Source: Verrucomicrobia subdivision 3 bacterium UBA693
GTDB taxonomy: Bacteria; Verrucomicrobiota; Verrucomicrobiia; Limisphaerales; UBA8199
Length of the DNA stretch: 64,000 bases
Direction of reading: 5' to 3'
Assembly (NCBI GenBank): GCA_002298785.1
Contig: DBMR01000018.1
Coordinates: 124,001-188,000, forward strand
Part shown: one piece after another, positions 36,918 to 46,614 of the stretch
How the letters are laid out: each line of letters starts with the position of its first letter
How positions within the stretch are numbered: the stretch's first letter is position 1
Position numbers and translations under genes: made by a program
The notes under the pieces: generated by a model
Seen by the model: the letters and a program-made list of their open reading frames with translations, nothing else
What the model was told of the DNA's origin: nothing
Database searches by the model: none

Positions 36918-38054
36918 TCAAACCGAACCGACGCCGCGCCCTGAAGCCTGGGACCGCGCTCGCCAGGCAGCGGGAGAAACTCCTTCGTGAGCCTTGAACA
37001 CGTTGCGAAAATGGTTGGGATTAACGTAGCCAACCGCTCCCGCCACTTCAGAAATCCTAAGGCTGGGGTCCCGCAGCAACTCCATGGCCTGCGCCATGCG
37101 CAAGGCATCGAGGTACCGGTGAAACTTGATGCCAGTTATGGCCCGGAAAATCGTGGAGAGATAATTTGCATTCATCCGGAGATGAAAAGCGACTTCCCGC
37201 AGTGCCATCGGGTGGCGGTAATGCTCTTTCAGGTAATCGAGCATTAGTTGAACAACCTGTCGCGAGTGATTACCGCGGACGCGGGATGCAGGCGGAAGGC
37301 TGGAGCCTGACACGTCGTGGTCCCGTCCGGTCGGATGCCGGGCTGCGGCCAACTCGAGCGCCAGGTCCCGCTCATGTTCCACCCAGCGAATCTGGGCTGC
37401 CGCGCGGAGGTCATGCAGTATAAGACGTAACAATTCCTCCGCACGACGGAGAACCTCGCTGGTGACGCGGCAGCGGGAGTTTGCTCCGCGCGGCGCGTCG
37501 CTTCCGGCGAGAAAATCCGGATCGGAATGGCCTGGTCCAGAAACCGAGTCGCCGATCCACGCCTGTAACACGACGGTGAGCAAATGTCCCCCCGGCGTGC
37601 GCAGATTGGCCAAAACGTTGTTTGCCGCGCAGTCCCCAATGAACCGATGCCCTTCGGTGCTCGAGCCGGGTGCATTCCAATTCCTAGACAGGCACGAGAG
37701 GCACCGGGATGGCGGTTCGCCATTCGAATTCAAACACCCTCGGACGGTCGGGCAAAGAAATACCTGGCGGAGAAAACGGGAATCTCCGGGCGGGTGCCAG
37801 CACCAGTGCAGCGGCAAACCCACGAGTTTTAAAAATAAACTGGATACTCGCTTGAGCAACCGGTCCGGATCCAACTCCCGCCACTCGTCGAAGTCAAATA
37901 GAGCTCCAGCCAGATCAGCACCAACAGCAAAGCGGTTCCCGATATCAAAGCCGTCAGGCGAGGACGACAGGGCCTTCATCCCAGGCGGTTGCCGACCTGG
38001 AATGGTCGCGGCTTTCCAATAGGACTTTTTAGCCACAGTCGGACCGGAATACAC
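36918..38054 (-). CDS. AraC-family transcriptional regulator
   Basis: The 378-residue product has a C-terminal AraC HTH_18 domain (residues about 262-365): QLMLDYLKEHYRHPMALREVA, MNANYLSTIFRAITGIKFHRY and the second helix-turn-helix with EVAGAVGYVNPNHFRNVFKAHEGVSP. The N-terminal half resembles a PocR-like ligand-binding domain, with spaced Cys residues (FLCPTVRGC, CLSCLSRNW) that could bind metal. It is divergent from the Gfo/Idh/MocA gene at 38290 with 235 bases between, so control of that catabolic gene is a fair guess. The ligand is unknown. Confidence 0.8.
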   Translation of the reverse strand: MYSGPTVAKKSYWKAATIPGRQPPGMKALSSSPDGFDIGNRFAVGADLAGALFDFDEWRELDPDRLLKRVSSLFLKLVGLPLHWCWHPPGDSRFLRQVFLCPTVRGCLNSNGEPPSRCLSCLSRNWNAPGSSTEGHRFIGDCAANNVLANLRTPGGHLLTVVLQAWIGDSVSGPGHSDPDFLAGSDAPRGANSRCRVTSEVLRRAEELLRLILHDLRAAAQIRWVEHERDLALELAAARHPTGRDHDVSGSSLPPASRVRGNHSRQVVQLMLDYLKEHYRHPMALREVAFHLRMNANYLSTIFRAITGIKFHRYLDALRMAQAMELLRDPSLRISEVAGAVGYVNPNHFRNVFKAHEGVSPAAWRARSQASGRGVGSV

Positions 38055-38289
38055 CAGGAACCCTTACTCAATAAAACCCGTAGATTATCCCTCTGAGGCA
38101 GCACTGGGATTAGACCGTCCCGATGCTGTGCGCTGATTATTTACTTCGTAACCCAACTTTTCGCCCCGGTCAAGCGCCGCAGACGTCAGCCGGCAGAGAT
38201 ACTGGCAACCTTCCATTAATGCGCAGGAGGCGGTCTCGAAAAATTACTCTCGACTCCGCTTCAAAAGTGGGGTCTAAAAGCAGGAAACC

Positions 38290-39591
38290 ATGCGCGCCGT
38301 TAATTTGATCAGTCGTCGCAATTTTCTCAAAGGCACTGCCGGTGCGGCGGCACTGCTGGGGGTGGCCCCAAACATCATTCCGGCCCGACTGTTGGGGGCC
38401 GATGCGCCCAGCAACAAGATCACGGTCGGAATGATTGGCGTTGGGGACCATGGCACCGGCTGGAACCTTTCCTATTACCTTCGGAATAAGCAGGCGAAGG
38501 TGATCGCCGTGTGCGATGTGGACGACAACCATCTGCTCCGAGCCAAGGAAACGGTTGACGACCGCAACGGCAACGAAGATTGCTTTTCCACCCGGGATTT
38601 TCGGGAAGTGCTCGCTCGCAAAGACGTGGATGCGGTGATGATCTCCACGCCAGACCATTGGCACACCCTGCTTAGCCTGATGGCCATCCAGGCGGGGAAA
38701 GATGTCCAGTGCGAGAAGCCTACCCTCACAATCCACGAAGGCCAGGTTCTGAGTAAAGCGGTGCGAAAGCACAAGAAAGTGTTTCAAACCAGCACCGAAG
38801 ATCGCGGGGTGCCGGAATATCATCGGATGGCGGAGTTGGTCCGTAACGGACGCATAGGAAAGCTCCAACGCATCGAAGTAATTCTCCCGCGTCAACCGAC
38901 GGGCCCTGGGGACCCGACCCCGCAACCAGTACCGAAAGTTCTGGATTACGAAATGTGGCTCGGCCCGGCTCCTTTTGCCCCCTACACGCGGGATCGCGTA
39001 CACTTCAATTTTCGGTGGATCTGGGATTACTCCGGCGGAATCATCTGCGATTGGGGAGCGCATCTTTTTGACACTGCTCAGTGGGCCAATGACACCGAGC
39101 ATAGCGGCCCAGTGGAAGTAGAGGGGACTGGGACGCATTGGTCCGGCGGCCTATATAACACGGTTAAGGACTACGATGTCACCTATCGCTACGCCAATGG
39201 AGTGGTGATGACCTGCAAACCGGGCGAGCCGAGCCTCAAGTTCATCGGCAGCGATGGCTGGGTGGGCAACACCGGTTGGCGCGCCCCGCTGAAGGCGAGT
39301 TCACCGAAAATTCTCGATTCCAGGATCGGGCCGGAAGAGATTCACCTCTATACGAATCCAGCCTTGGAGCACGACGACTTCTTGAAGTGTGTGCGTAGCC
39401 GGAAAGACCCTTATTTCCCGGTGGAAATCGGGCACCGCGTCAGCACGGTCTGCCACCTGGCGAACCTGTCCCTCCGGCTCGGCCGCAAGTTGAAGTGGGA
39501 TCCTGTCGCAGAACAATTCCTGAACGATCCCGAAGCGAACAAACTGCTCGACCGCCCACGCCGAAATCCCTGGCAATTGCCGGAAGTTTAG
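38290..39591 (+). CDS. Tat-exported Gfo/Idh/MocA-family oxidoreductase
   Basis: The 433-residue product has a twin-arginine signal (ISRRNFLKG, then a mild hydrophobic stretch ending near LLGADAPS). The Rossmann domain follows with VGMIGVGDHGTGWN, a DVDD acidic turn and the STPDHWH and CEKPT motifs of the Gfo/Idh/MocA family (EKP carries the usual Lys). The C-terminal domain has GGIICDWGAHLFDTAQW with the catalytic-region Asp and His. Members act on sugars or inositols with bound NAD(P). Its Tat export suggests periplasmic use with a bound cofactor, as known for Verrucomicrobiota and Planctomycetota. It opens the carbohydrate island. Confidence 0.9.
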   Translation: MRAVNLISRRNFLKGTAGAAALLGVAPNIIPARLLGADAPSNKITVGMIGVGDHGTGWNLSYYLRNKQAKVIAVCDVDDNHLLRAKETVDDRNGNEDCFSTRDFREVLARKDVDAVMISTPDHWHTLLSLMAIQAGKDVQCEKPTLTIHEGQVLSKAVRKHKKVFQTSTEDRGVPEYHRMAELVRNGRIGKLQRIEVILPRQPTGPGDPTPQPVPKVLDYEMWLGPAPFAPYTRDRVHFNFRWIWDYSGGIICDWGAHLFDTAQWANDTEHSGPVEVEGTGTHWSGGLYNTVKDYDVTYRYANGVVMTCKPGEPSLKFIGSDGWVGNTGWRAPLKASSPKILDSRIGPEEIHLYTNPALEHDDFLKCVRSRKDPYFPVEIGHRVSTVCHLANLSLRLGRKLKWDPVAEQFLNDPEANKLLDRPRRNPWQLPEV

Positions 39592-39624
39592 TGTGTCACG
39601 ACAACGAGGTCGTTAAAAATCATC

Positions 39625-41019
39625 ATGGTCCGAAAACTAATTGCAGCCGCCGCGTTGATCGCGCTCTTAAGTTGCCTCACGGCTGCCGCCGAACCGTCTG
39701 GCGCCACGAATTCCACGGCTGCCGGTCTGCGCATCGCCACCTTCATGGTCGACGCAACGCCGCCCAACGGATCAAAGATGGCCTACGACCCCGTCACCAA
39801 CTATTGGGACCTTCGACTAACTGCACGTGGCATCGTGTTACTGGGAGCGGGGGATCCGATCGTGCTCTGCGCGGTGGACTGGATCGGCATCGCCAATGGA
39901 GGGCAGGACGCATTCCGCGAGGCGCTGGCCACCGCGGCGAAGACCACCCCTCAGCGCGTGGCCGTTCACTGCCTCCATCAACATGACGCACCGGATTGTG
40001 ATTTTTCGGCGGAGCGGATCCTGGCAGATGCAGGGCTGGAGACTCAGCAGTTCGATAGCCGCTTTCAGCGGAAAGTGCTGGCGGACCTCCAAGCTGCGGT
40101 GCGCGACGCCGCGGCGCATGCACAACCTCTGACCCAGTTTGGATTGGGCGAGGCCAAAGTGGATCAAGTCGCTTCAAACCGCCGCATCCTCGGTGAGGAT
40201 GGCAAGGTGCGGGAGACGCGATGGACCGCCACGGTGGACCCGAAAGTGCGCGCCGAACCGGAGGGGGTTATCGACCCGATGGTCTCGCTGGTAAGCTTCT
40301 GGAACGGCGAACGCCCAGTCGCCGTGCTGAGTTATTACGCCACCCACCCGCAAAGCTACTACCGTACTGGCACTCCCAACCCGGACTTCCCCGGAGTAGC
40401 ACGCTTCCTTCGGCAGTTGGCGGTCCCGGCCGCCTTGCACATTCATTTTACCGGGGCCGGGGGCAACATCGGTGCTGGGAAATACAATGATGGCTCCAAG
40501 GAAAATCGAGAAGTGCTGGCCGGGCGCCTCGCAGACGGCCTACGCCGCGCCTGGGAGAATACGCGCCGGCATCCACTCTCCCCCAGTGACGTGCGCTGGA
40601 GCGTTGAACCCGTCGCCCTGCCTCCCGCCAAACATCTGTCCGAGGAGCAACTGGCAGTGCAATTAACGGACCGTAATCAGGCGTCCGAAGCCTCGACTGC
40701 GGCCGCCCGACTGGCGTGGCTGAGACGTTGCCGCGCCGGGAACAAAATCGACCTCACCTGTCTGACGTTGGGACCGGCTCGGATATTGCACCTGCCTGGA
40801 GAGAGCTTTGTGGGGTATCAGTTGGCGGCCAAGGCTCTGCGCCCGGATTTGTTTGTCGCCGTTGCCGCCTATGGGGATTACGCGCCATGGTACATCGGAA
40901 CGGCGATCGCTTACACCCAAGGCGGGTATGAGACCAGCCCTGCGGCATCCAACGTGGCGCCGGAAGTCGAAGGTGTGTTAATGACCGCCATCCGGAAACT
41001 GCTGGAGAAACCGCTGTGA
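39625..41019 (+). CDS. Secreted neutral/alkaline ceramidase-like protein
   Basis: The 464-residue product has a signal peptide (MVRKLIAAAALIALLSCLTA, cleavage near AAA-EPSG). The FMVDATPPNG segment, the VHCLHQHDAPD metal-binding stretch and the ATHPQSYYRTG and FTGAGGNIG motifs match the neutral ceramidase-like N-terminal domain found widely in Planctomycetota and Verrucomicrobiota. Ceramidases hydrolyse N-acyl sphingosines, but these bacterial relatives sit in sugar operons and their substrate is not known. The gene follows the oxidoreductase by 33 bases and precedes a serine hydrolase by 31, so the three look like one operon. Confidence 0.75.
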   Translation: MVRKLIAAAALIALLSCLTAAAEPSGATNSTAAGLRIATFMVDATPPNGSKMAYDPVTNYWDLRLTARGIVLLGAGDPIVLCAVDWIGIANGGQDAFREALATAAKTTPQRVAVHCLHQHDAPDCDFSAERILADAGLETQQFDSRFQRKVLADLQAAVRDAAAHAQPLTQFGLGEAKVDQVASNRRILGEDGKVRETRWTATVDPKVRAEPEGVIDPMVSLVSFWNGERPVAVLSYYATHPQSYYRTGTPNPDFPGVARFLRQLAVPAALHIHFTGAGGNIGAGKYNDGSKENREVLAGRLADGLRRAWENTRRHPLSPSDVRWSVEPVALPPAKHLSEEQLAVQLTDRNQASEASTAAARLAWLRRCRAGNKIDLTCLTLGPARILHLPGESFVGYQLAAKALRPDLFVAVAAYGDYAPWYIGTAIAYTQGGYETSPAASNVAPEVEGVLMTAIRKLLEKPL

Positions 41020-41050
41020 CTCCGACATCCCGCTCGACCCAAGATAACCC

Positions 41051-42220
41051 ATGAACCGCCGTGAATTCCTTGGAGCAACGGCCTTGTTGCCGTGCGCTTT
41101 GAAAAGCCTCGCTACCCCCACGTCAAACGTGACTATGGATATCCTCAACCAAGCTGTGAAAGAAGCGCTCGTGCCCGGTGCCGCGATTGTGGCCTCGAAG
41201 GGCGGAGTGATTCGATTGGGAGCAGCGCTGGGCACTTATTGCCGGCTCAATGACCGGGAGGCACCGCTCACGTTGGAAACGCGGCATCCACTTTACTCCT
41301 TCTCCAAGTTGATTACCGGCACCGTGGTGGCCATCGCCCGGAGCGAAGGCCGGTTGGATTACTCGGACCTGGTGTCCAAACACATCCCGGAATTCAAAGG
41401 TGGCGGCAAAGACGTCATCACGTTGCGACAGTGTCTCACCCATTCGGCAGGGTTGAACAAAGTTGAATCCGTCTCAGTGTTCGATGCAGCGCGCTGGAAT
41501 AAGGCGCTCGAGGCGCTTTGCGCGGCGGAAGTTGCGTGGCCGCCAGGTTCGCGCACTGTTTACCATGGCTGGAGCGGTGCCTTCCTGGCCGCCGAATGTG
41601 TGCGCCGCACTAATGGCGGCAAGCCCTGGCCGGAGATCTGCCGCGAAAAGCTCTTTGCCCCGATTGGTGCCGCCTCCCTTTCATTTGACTTGCCGCAGGC
41701 GGATGCGCCGGTGGCCATCGTTCCTCAACCGGACGCCTTGAAGCCTCTGCCGACCACAGCGGCGGCAGCCTTTGCTTACGCAGGGCAACCCGGAGCCGGG
41801 TGCTTTGGTACGCTGGAGGATGCGCTCAAAGTGCTTCAACTGCATTTGCAGCAAGGCGTATGGGAGTCGAAAACCTTGATTGGAAAGGAGACCTTCCGCG
41901 AGCTGCACACGGTTCAATACGCCGCTGAAATCAACTCCGCCCGGGCGGCCGGGAAATCTCCCACCCATGAACCCTGGGGGCTCGGCCCCTTGCTGCGCGG
42001 CGATGGCCCGGCTTGCGGTTCCCACCGCTGGTTTGGCTTTAATAACCAATCCTCCCCGGGCATTTTCGGTCACGCCGGGATTGACACCGTGATCGGCGTC
42101 GGGGACTTGAATAGCGGTATCGCCTTTATGTTCGCCACCACCAATTCACCGAAGCCTGCCGCGAAAACCACCGAACTGCGCAACAATGTCACGGACTCGG
42201 TATTTGAAGAACGGCGCTGA
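41051..42220 (+). CDS. Exported beta-lactamase/DD-peptidase-family serine hydrolase
   Basis: The 389-residue product starts MNRREFLGATALLPCALKS, a Tat-like signal. The class C-type serine hydrolase motifs are present in part: the catalytic Ser-x-x-Lys in YSFSKLITG and the HSAGL segment after RQCLTH. The second motif is YHGWSG, where class C enzymes have Tyr-x-Asn, so the proton-relay site is atypical. Relatives are esterases, D-amino peptidases or glycan esterases. Within this operon an esterase acting on an acylated sugar is as likely as a cell-wall role. Confidence 0.8.
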   Translation: MNRREFLGATALLPCALKSLATPTSNVTMDILNQAVKEALVPGAAIVASKGGVIRLGAALGTYCRLNDREAPLTLETRHPLYSFSKLITGTVVAIARSEGRLDYSDLVSKHIPEFKGGGKDVITLRQCLTHSAGLNKVESVSVFDAARWNKALEALCAAEVAWPPGSRTVYHGWSGAFLAAECVRRTNGGKPWPEICREKLFAPIGAASLSFDLPQADAPVAIVPQPDALKPLPTTAAAAFAYAGQPGAGCFGTLEDALKVLQLHLQQGVWESKTLIGKETFRELHTVQYAAEINSARAAGKSPTHEPWGLGPLLRGDGPACGSHRWFGFNNQSSPGIFGHAGIDTVIGVGDLNSGIAFMFATTNSPKPAAKTTELRNNVTDSVFEERR

Positions 42221-42592
42221 AAGAGGACTTTTGACTCCTGGGCTTCACGTATCCGGGTATTGCCGACGCCGGGCCGAGGCTTTTTGGCCCTCCCCTCCAA
42301 TTTTCGCGCCCTTACACCTTGCGAAAACCAGACACCTAACCGGTTCCGGCGGCGGTAATACACTGACTCGTCGCTGTCCCTGGCTCGAAAAGGCGTGGCT
42401 CCAACCGGCGCGCGGACTGGGTCACGCGCGGACACAGCACCTCTTCCACTATCCCGCACGGATTGTCACTGGTTTGGCAAGGCGTGGCTAGTCAGACGAA
42501 GTACTGATTGCCACGGACCGTCCACGTGTTGACACCGCGAACAAGTTTGCCACGCGGGAGCGCCGCGCCTAGACTGCGATATCCAATTCTGT
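42221..42592. other. Intergenic region before the sensor kinase gene
   Basis: No gene supported. A TTGACA hexamer at 42529-42534 has no acceptable -10 partner at 16-18 bases, so no promoter is called. Confidence 0.4.
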
Positions 42593-45500
42593 ATGGCTTT
42601 GGGGACAACGTATCTGCGGTTGATCGGCTTCCTGATCGGGCTCGGGATCACTTCGACCAATGCCCAGGTCAAATTGCTCGAGACCAGCCAGGTAGCACGT
42701 GAGTTCGATCAGCAATCATGGAAGCATGAACACGGCCTCCCGGCGGATCGCGTTTGGGCAATCTGCCAAACCCGCGATGGTTTTTTATGGGTCGCCACCC
42801 AGAAGGGGCTGGCTCGATTTGATGGTCGGAAATTTCTCGTGTTTGACCATGTCAATACACCGGAGCTGGCCAATGACGATTGTCGCGCACTGGTAGAGGA
42901 TGCAGCGGGCAACCTGTGGATCGGAACCACGGACACGCTCGTGTGCAAAACGGGGGAACGATTCATCCGCCTTGACGGCTGGCCACGTTTGGGCGCCATC
43001 GACCGCGCCAGTCTATGCGCTCGAATCGCCGGTGGCGTGTGGCTCGGTGGCACAGGCTATTTGCGCCAATTCGACAGCGACCAGATAAAAACCTTTCCTC
43101 TGGACGGATCAATCTCAAATCCTCCAAATTCGGTCACCGCGCTTCAGGAAGATAACAACGTCGTCTGGGTCGGCAGTTCCTCTGGTCTCTTCCAATTTGA
43201 TGGCGTCTCGAAGCGGGCTGAACCCGCGCCACCGAATCCGGACTGGGCCGGGCTGGAGGTGGTGAGTTTCTGGCGGTCCGGCACGGGAGAGTTATGGGTA
43301 TTGTATTCCGATCGAGCGCCGTTTCTTCATTGGCCTTCGGCCCAGTTGCATCTCGCCTGTCTCAAGGATGGCCGATGGGTCGCGGGCATAGCAGAGCGAA
43401 CCGGCGGTTTGCTTGCCGACACCCGATCTCGCTTTCTGGTAGGCGATGCTTCCGGCGCCCTCTGGCTCCCCGCCAACGAAAACCTGATTCATCGCTATTC
43501 CAAAGGCGAACTGCAGGCACTCCCCCTGCCCCGGTCCGATGCCAAGGTCTTTGCGCTTTGCGCCTTCTCCGACCGCGAGGGCAACCTATGGATCGGCACC
43601 GAATCGCATGGCTTGCAGCGGTGGACTCCGCGCAGGATCCGGTGTGTCACCTCACAGGATGGCCTCACCAACGACAATGTTTGGAGCATCTGCCAAGCGC
43701 GCGACGGCAGTGTTTTGGCGGGAACGGACGGCGGCCTGCACCGATTCGTAAACGGACGCTTCATCCCGCTGGTGCGACCGGACGGTTCGGCGATTCAGGA
43801 AGTTCGCTCGGTGGCAGAGGATGTGGCTGGGACGATGTGGGTGGGAACCATCCGCAGTCTCGAGTGCATCCGCAATGGGGAGGTCACCCCCGCAGGTCTG
43901 CCCGGTGAATGGGTCGAGTCGAAAATCCGCGCCCTCTGCCCCACTCGGGATGGATCGGTCTGGATCGGCACCGTGCGCGGATTAACCCGATCACAAGGCT
44001 CCTCTCGCATCAAGTATACCCGGGCGGACGGGTTAGGCAGCGACGAGATCCGAGCGGTCCTGGAAGACGGCGCTGGGGATCTTTGGGTGGGCACTTTAGG
44101 AGGCGGATTGAGCCGCTGGCACGCAGGCCGGTTCACCACCCTCACCACCACCAACGGCCTGCCCAGCAACAATGTATGGGCGCTGAGCGAAGGCGCTGGC
44201 GGGGTGCTCTGGATCGGAACCGAAACGGGGCTGGGCCGGTTGCAGAACGGCCAGTTGAGTGCTTTTGGCCGGGAGCAAGGATTGCCCGCCGTTCGCATCA
44301 ATTGCCTGGTCGAAGACAATGCGGGCCGGCTTTGGATCGGGCACGATAATGGGATATATTGGATCGACACCCACCAGCTTGAACTGGTCGCGAGCAGGCA
44401 GCAGATTGCCGTCCAGGCCGTGCAATACGACGAATCCGACGGCTTGTTGAGCGTTGAAACCAACGGCCAGAAAAGCAACCCGACTGCCTGCAAAACGCGC
44501 GACGGCCGTCTCTGGTTCCCCACCACCCGAGGGATCGCAGTAATCGACCCGTCCACCGTTACCCTGGACCGGATCGCACCACGCTCGGCCATCGAGGAAA
44601 TCCGGGCTAATGGCAGATTAGCCTTTGAAAACGGCATGGCGAGGATGGTCAACTCCAGTAGCAGCCCGCAGCATGCCGCCCCGCCGAGTCCGCTGCAATT
44701 CCCGCCGGGGCAAGCGCGAGTGCTGGAATTTCGCTTCACCGCGGTTACTTTTGAGGCGCCGGAAAAGGCCCGGTTCAAGTATCGCCTCCTGGGGTTGGAT
44801 GACCATTGGATCGACGCCGGCAACCATCGTGAAACCTACTTCACAGATCTGCGTCCGGGGCAGTATCGGTTCGAGTTGATCGCGTGCAATCACCACGGAG
44901 TTTGGGAGCAGGAACCGAAGATGGTGGCCTTTCAGGTAGCGCCCTTTTTTTATCAAGCCTGGTGGTTTTACCTGGCCGCGGGAAGCACTGCTGCCGGAGT
45001 GGTGGGGTTGCTCGTCGCGTGGCGGGTTCGGGAGATACGCCGCATCCATCAGTTGGAACGGTTGAACGCGCTCAACGAGCAGCGGCGTCAAATTGCGCGG
45101 GACATTCACGACGAACTGGGCGCCTCCTTGACGCATATTCTCCAACTCAGCGCCGAAACCGGCCGCCAAGCCACCGAACCGGAACAGGTCCGCCGACGAA
45201 CCCAGCACATCGCCGCACTGGCCGATGAAGCAGTCGATCAGATCGGCGAGATCGTCTGGGCCAATAACCCGGAGTACGATACCCTAGAAGATCTGGTGGC
45301 TTATCTTCGTGAATACGCGGCAAATTTCTTCGCGGAAGCCAATTTCCAGGTCGAGTTCAATTTCCCGGAAGCGGTGCCGCCCCAACCGGTAAGCGGTCTG
45401 TTTCGTCGACACCTCGTGCTGCTGGTGAAAGAAGCCCTGCAAAATATCAGCAAACATTCTCGGGCGACTCTGGTCAAAATCACGCTGAGTCTCGAAAGCA

Positions 45501-45685
45501 ATCGACTGCAACTGTGCATTTCGGATGATGGCCAGGGATTGCCCGCTGGACCCCGGCAGGCTGCCGGCAACGGACTCACCAACATGCGGCTGCGCGCCAC
45601 CGAGTTAAAGGGCGAACTCGAGCTTCGGTCGATTCCTGGACAGGGAACCGAGGTTCGATTAGCAGTGCCGATCCTGGAGGTCTAA
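42593..45685 (+). CDS. Two-component-propeller histidine kinase (Reg_prop, Y_Y_Y, HisKA_3)
   Basis: The 1030-residue product has a signal peptide (ending near TNA-QVKLL), then about 12-14 Reg_prop repeats at residues 45-620 (GLPADRVWAICQTRDGFLWVAT and LWIGT--GL-R patterns) that form two seven-bladed sensor propellers outside the cytoplasm. A Y_Y_Y domain (about 700-780) and one membrane helix near 787-810 follow. The kinase core is HisKA_3 with RQIARDIHDELGASLTHI (phospho-His) and an HATPase domain ending ISDDGQGLPAG and GNGLTNMRLRA. Such sensors in Bacteroidota and Verrucomicrobiota detect oligosaccharides. The LuxR-type regulator 155 bases downstream is its likely partner, and the sugar genes around are likely targets. 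Confidence 0.9.
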   Translation: MALGTTYLRLIGFLIGLGITSTNAQVKLLETSQVAREFDQQSWKHEHGLPADRVWAICQTRDGFLWVATQKGLARFDGRKFLVFDHVNTPELANDDCRALVEDAAGNLWIGTTDTLVCKTGERFIRLDGWPRLGAIDRASLCARIAGGVWLGGTGYLRQFDSDQIKTFPLDGSISNPPNSVTALQEDNNVVWVGSSSGLFQFDGVSKRAEPAPPNPDWAGLEVVSFWRSGTGELWVLYSDRAPFLHWPSAQLHLACLKDGRWVAGIAERTGGLLADTRSRFLVGDASGALWLPANENLIHRYSKGELQALPLPRSDAKVFALCAFSDREGNLWIGTESHGLQRWTPRRIRCVTSQDGLTNDNVWSICQARDGSVLAGTDGGLHRFVNGRFIPLVRPDGSAIQEVRSVAEDVAGTMWVGTIRSLECIRNGEVTPAGLPGEWVESKIRALCPTRDGSVWIGTVRGLTRSQGSSRIKYTRADGLGSDEIRAVLEDGAGDLWVGTLGGGLSRWHAGRFTTLTTTNGLPSNNVWALSEGAGGVLWIGTETGLGRLQNGQLSAFGREQGLPAVRINCLVEDNAGRLWIGHDNGIYWIDTHQLELVASRQQIAVQAVQYDESDGLLSVETNGQKSNPTACKTRDGRLWFPTTRGIAVIDPSTVTLDRIAPRSAIEEIRANGRLAFENGMARMVNSSSSPQHAAPPSPLQFPPGQARVLEFRFTAVTFEAPEKARFKYRLLGLDDHWIDAGNHRETYFTDLRPGQYRFELIACNHHGVWEQEPKMVAFQVAPFFYQAWWFYLAAGSTAAGVVGLLVAWRVREIRRIHQLERLNALNEQRRQIARDIHDELGASLTHILQLSAETGRQATEPEQVRRRTQHIAALADEAVDQIGEIVWANNPEYDTLEDLVAYLREYAANFFAEANFQVEFNFPEAVPPQPVSGLFRRHLVLLVKEALQNISKHSRATLVKITLSLESNRLQLCISDDGQGLPAGPRQAAGNGLTNMRLRATELKGELELRSIPGQGTEVRLAVPILEV

Positions 45686-45839
45686 GGCTTGACCCTCACC
45701 CTATGCCATCCTCCAAAAATCAACCTTCCCCGACCACCCGGATCGCCGGTCGTTGCAGATTAGCCCATCAATCAACGCTCCTCGCACTTTCATCCGATGC
45801 ACCAATAACCACCATCGTGATAGTCTATTTTGATTTACT

Positions 45840-46511
45840 ATGAGCACCAATGCCCCAGTCATTCGCGTCGCCGTCGTGGAAGACCGACAGCAAGAACGGG
45901 AGCACCTGGCGGAATTGCTGAATGCCGCGTCAGGATTTTGTTGCGTGGCCCCCTGCCGGTCTGCCACAGAAGCGTTGACTGTCCTGCCGGAGTGCCGACC
46001 GGACATCGTGCTTATGGATATTAACATGCCAGGCATGTCCGGCATCGAGTGCGTGCGTCAATTGCGCGACCTCCTGCCTGAGACGCAAACCATGATGCTC
46101 ACCGTGCTCGAGGATCATGAGTTGATTTTTCAGTCCTTGGCCGCGGGAGCTACCGGTTACATGCTGAAAAAGACCCCTCCCGCAAAACTGCTTGAAGCCA
46201 TCCTCGAATTGCGGGCGGGAGGCGCTCCGATGTCGGGCCAGGTTGCCCGCAAGGTGGTGGCTGCGTTCCGTCAGCCCACCACTGGAATTCAGCCCTCGTC
46301 AAGCCTCACCCCGGTAGAGCAGACCATCCTGCAATTACTTGCTCGTGGCTTGCTCTACAAGGAAGTGGCAAACCACCTCAATATCTCCTTGAGCACCGTC
46401 CGCACCCACGTCTGGCACATCTACCGCAAACTGCAGGTTCACAACCGCACCGAAGCGGTGCTCAAGCTGCCACGAGAACATCGGGACTTACCCGCGCCAA
46501 CCCGGGTATAG
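45840..46511 (+). CDS. LuxR/NarL-family response regulator
   Basis: The 223-residue product has a receiver domain (residues about 7-125) with an acidic VED pocket, the phospho-acceptor Asp60 in VLMDINMPGMSG, and the YMLKKT Lys. The C-terminal LuxR helix-turn-helix (about 152-210) includes SSLTPVEQTILQLLARGLLYKEVA and STVRTHVWHIYRKL. It belongs with HisKA_3-type kinases such as the one directly upstream. Its targets are probably the nearby glycan genes, by position only. Confidence 0.9.
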   Translation: MSTNAPVIRVAVVEDRQQEREHLAELLNAASGFCCVAPCRSATEALTVLPECRPDIVLMDINMPGMSGIECVRQLRDLLPETQTMMLTVLEDHELIFQSLAAGATGYMLKKTPPAKLLEAILELRAGGAPMSGQVARKVVAAFRQPTTGIQPSSSLTPVEQTILQLLARGLLYKEVANHLNISLSTVRTHVWHIYRKLQVHNRTEAVLKLPREHRDLPAPTRV

Positions 46512-46614
46512 CCAACGCATAATTCGCGAACCCTCCGAGTCGTCGGCGGAAGTTCAGCCTTGGTCTCGCCGAACCGTTGAGCCACACGACATCAATCGCA
46601 TCTCCGGCTCCAGG

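Noticed and set aside
42529..42560. TTGACA hexamer as a promoter for the sensor kinase
   Set aside because: No -10 hexamer at suitable spacing.
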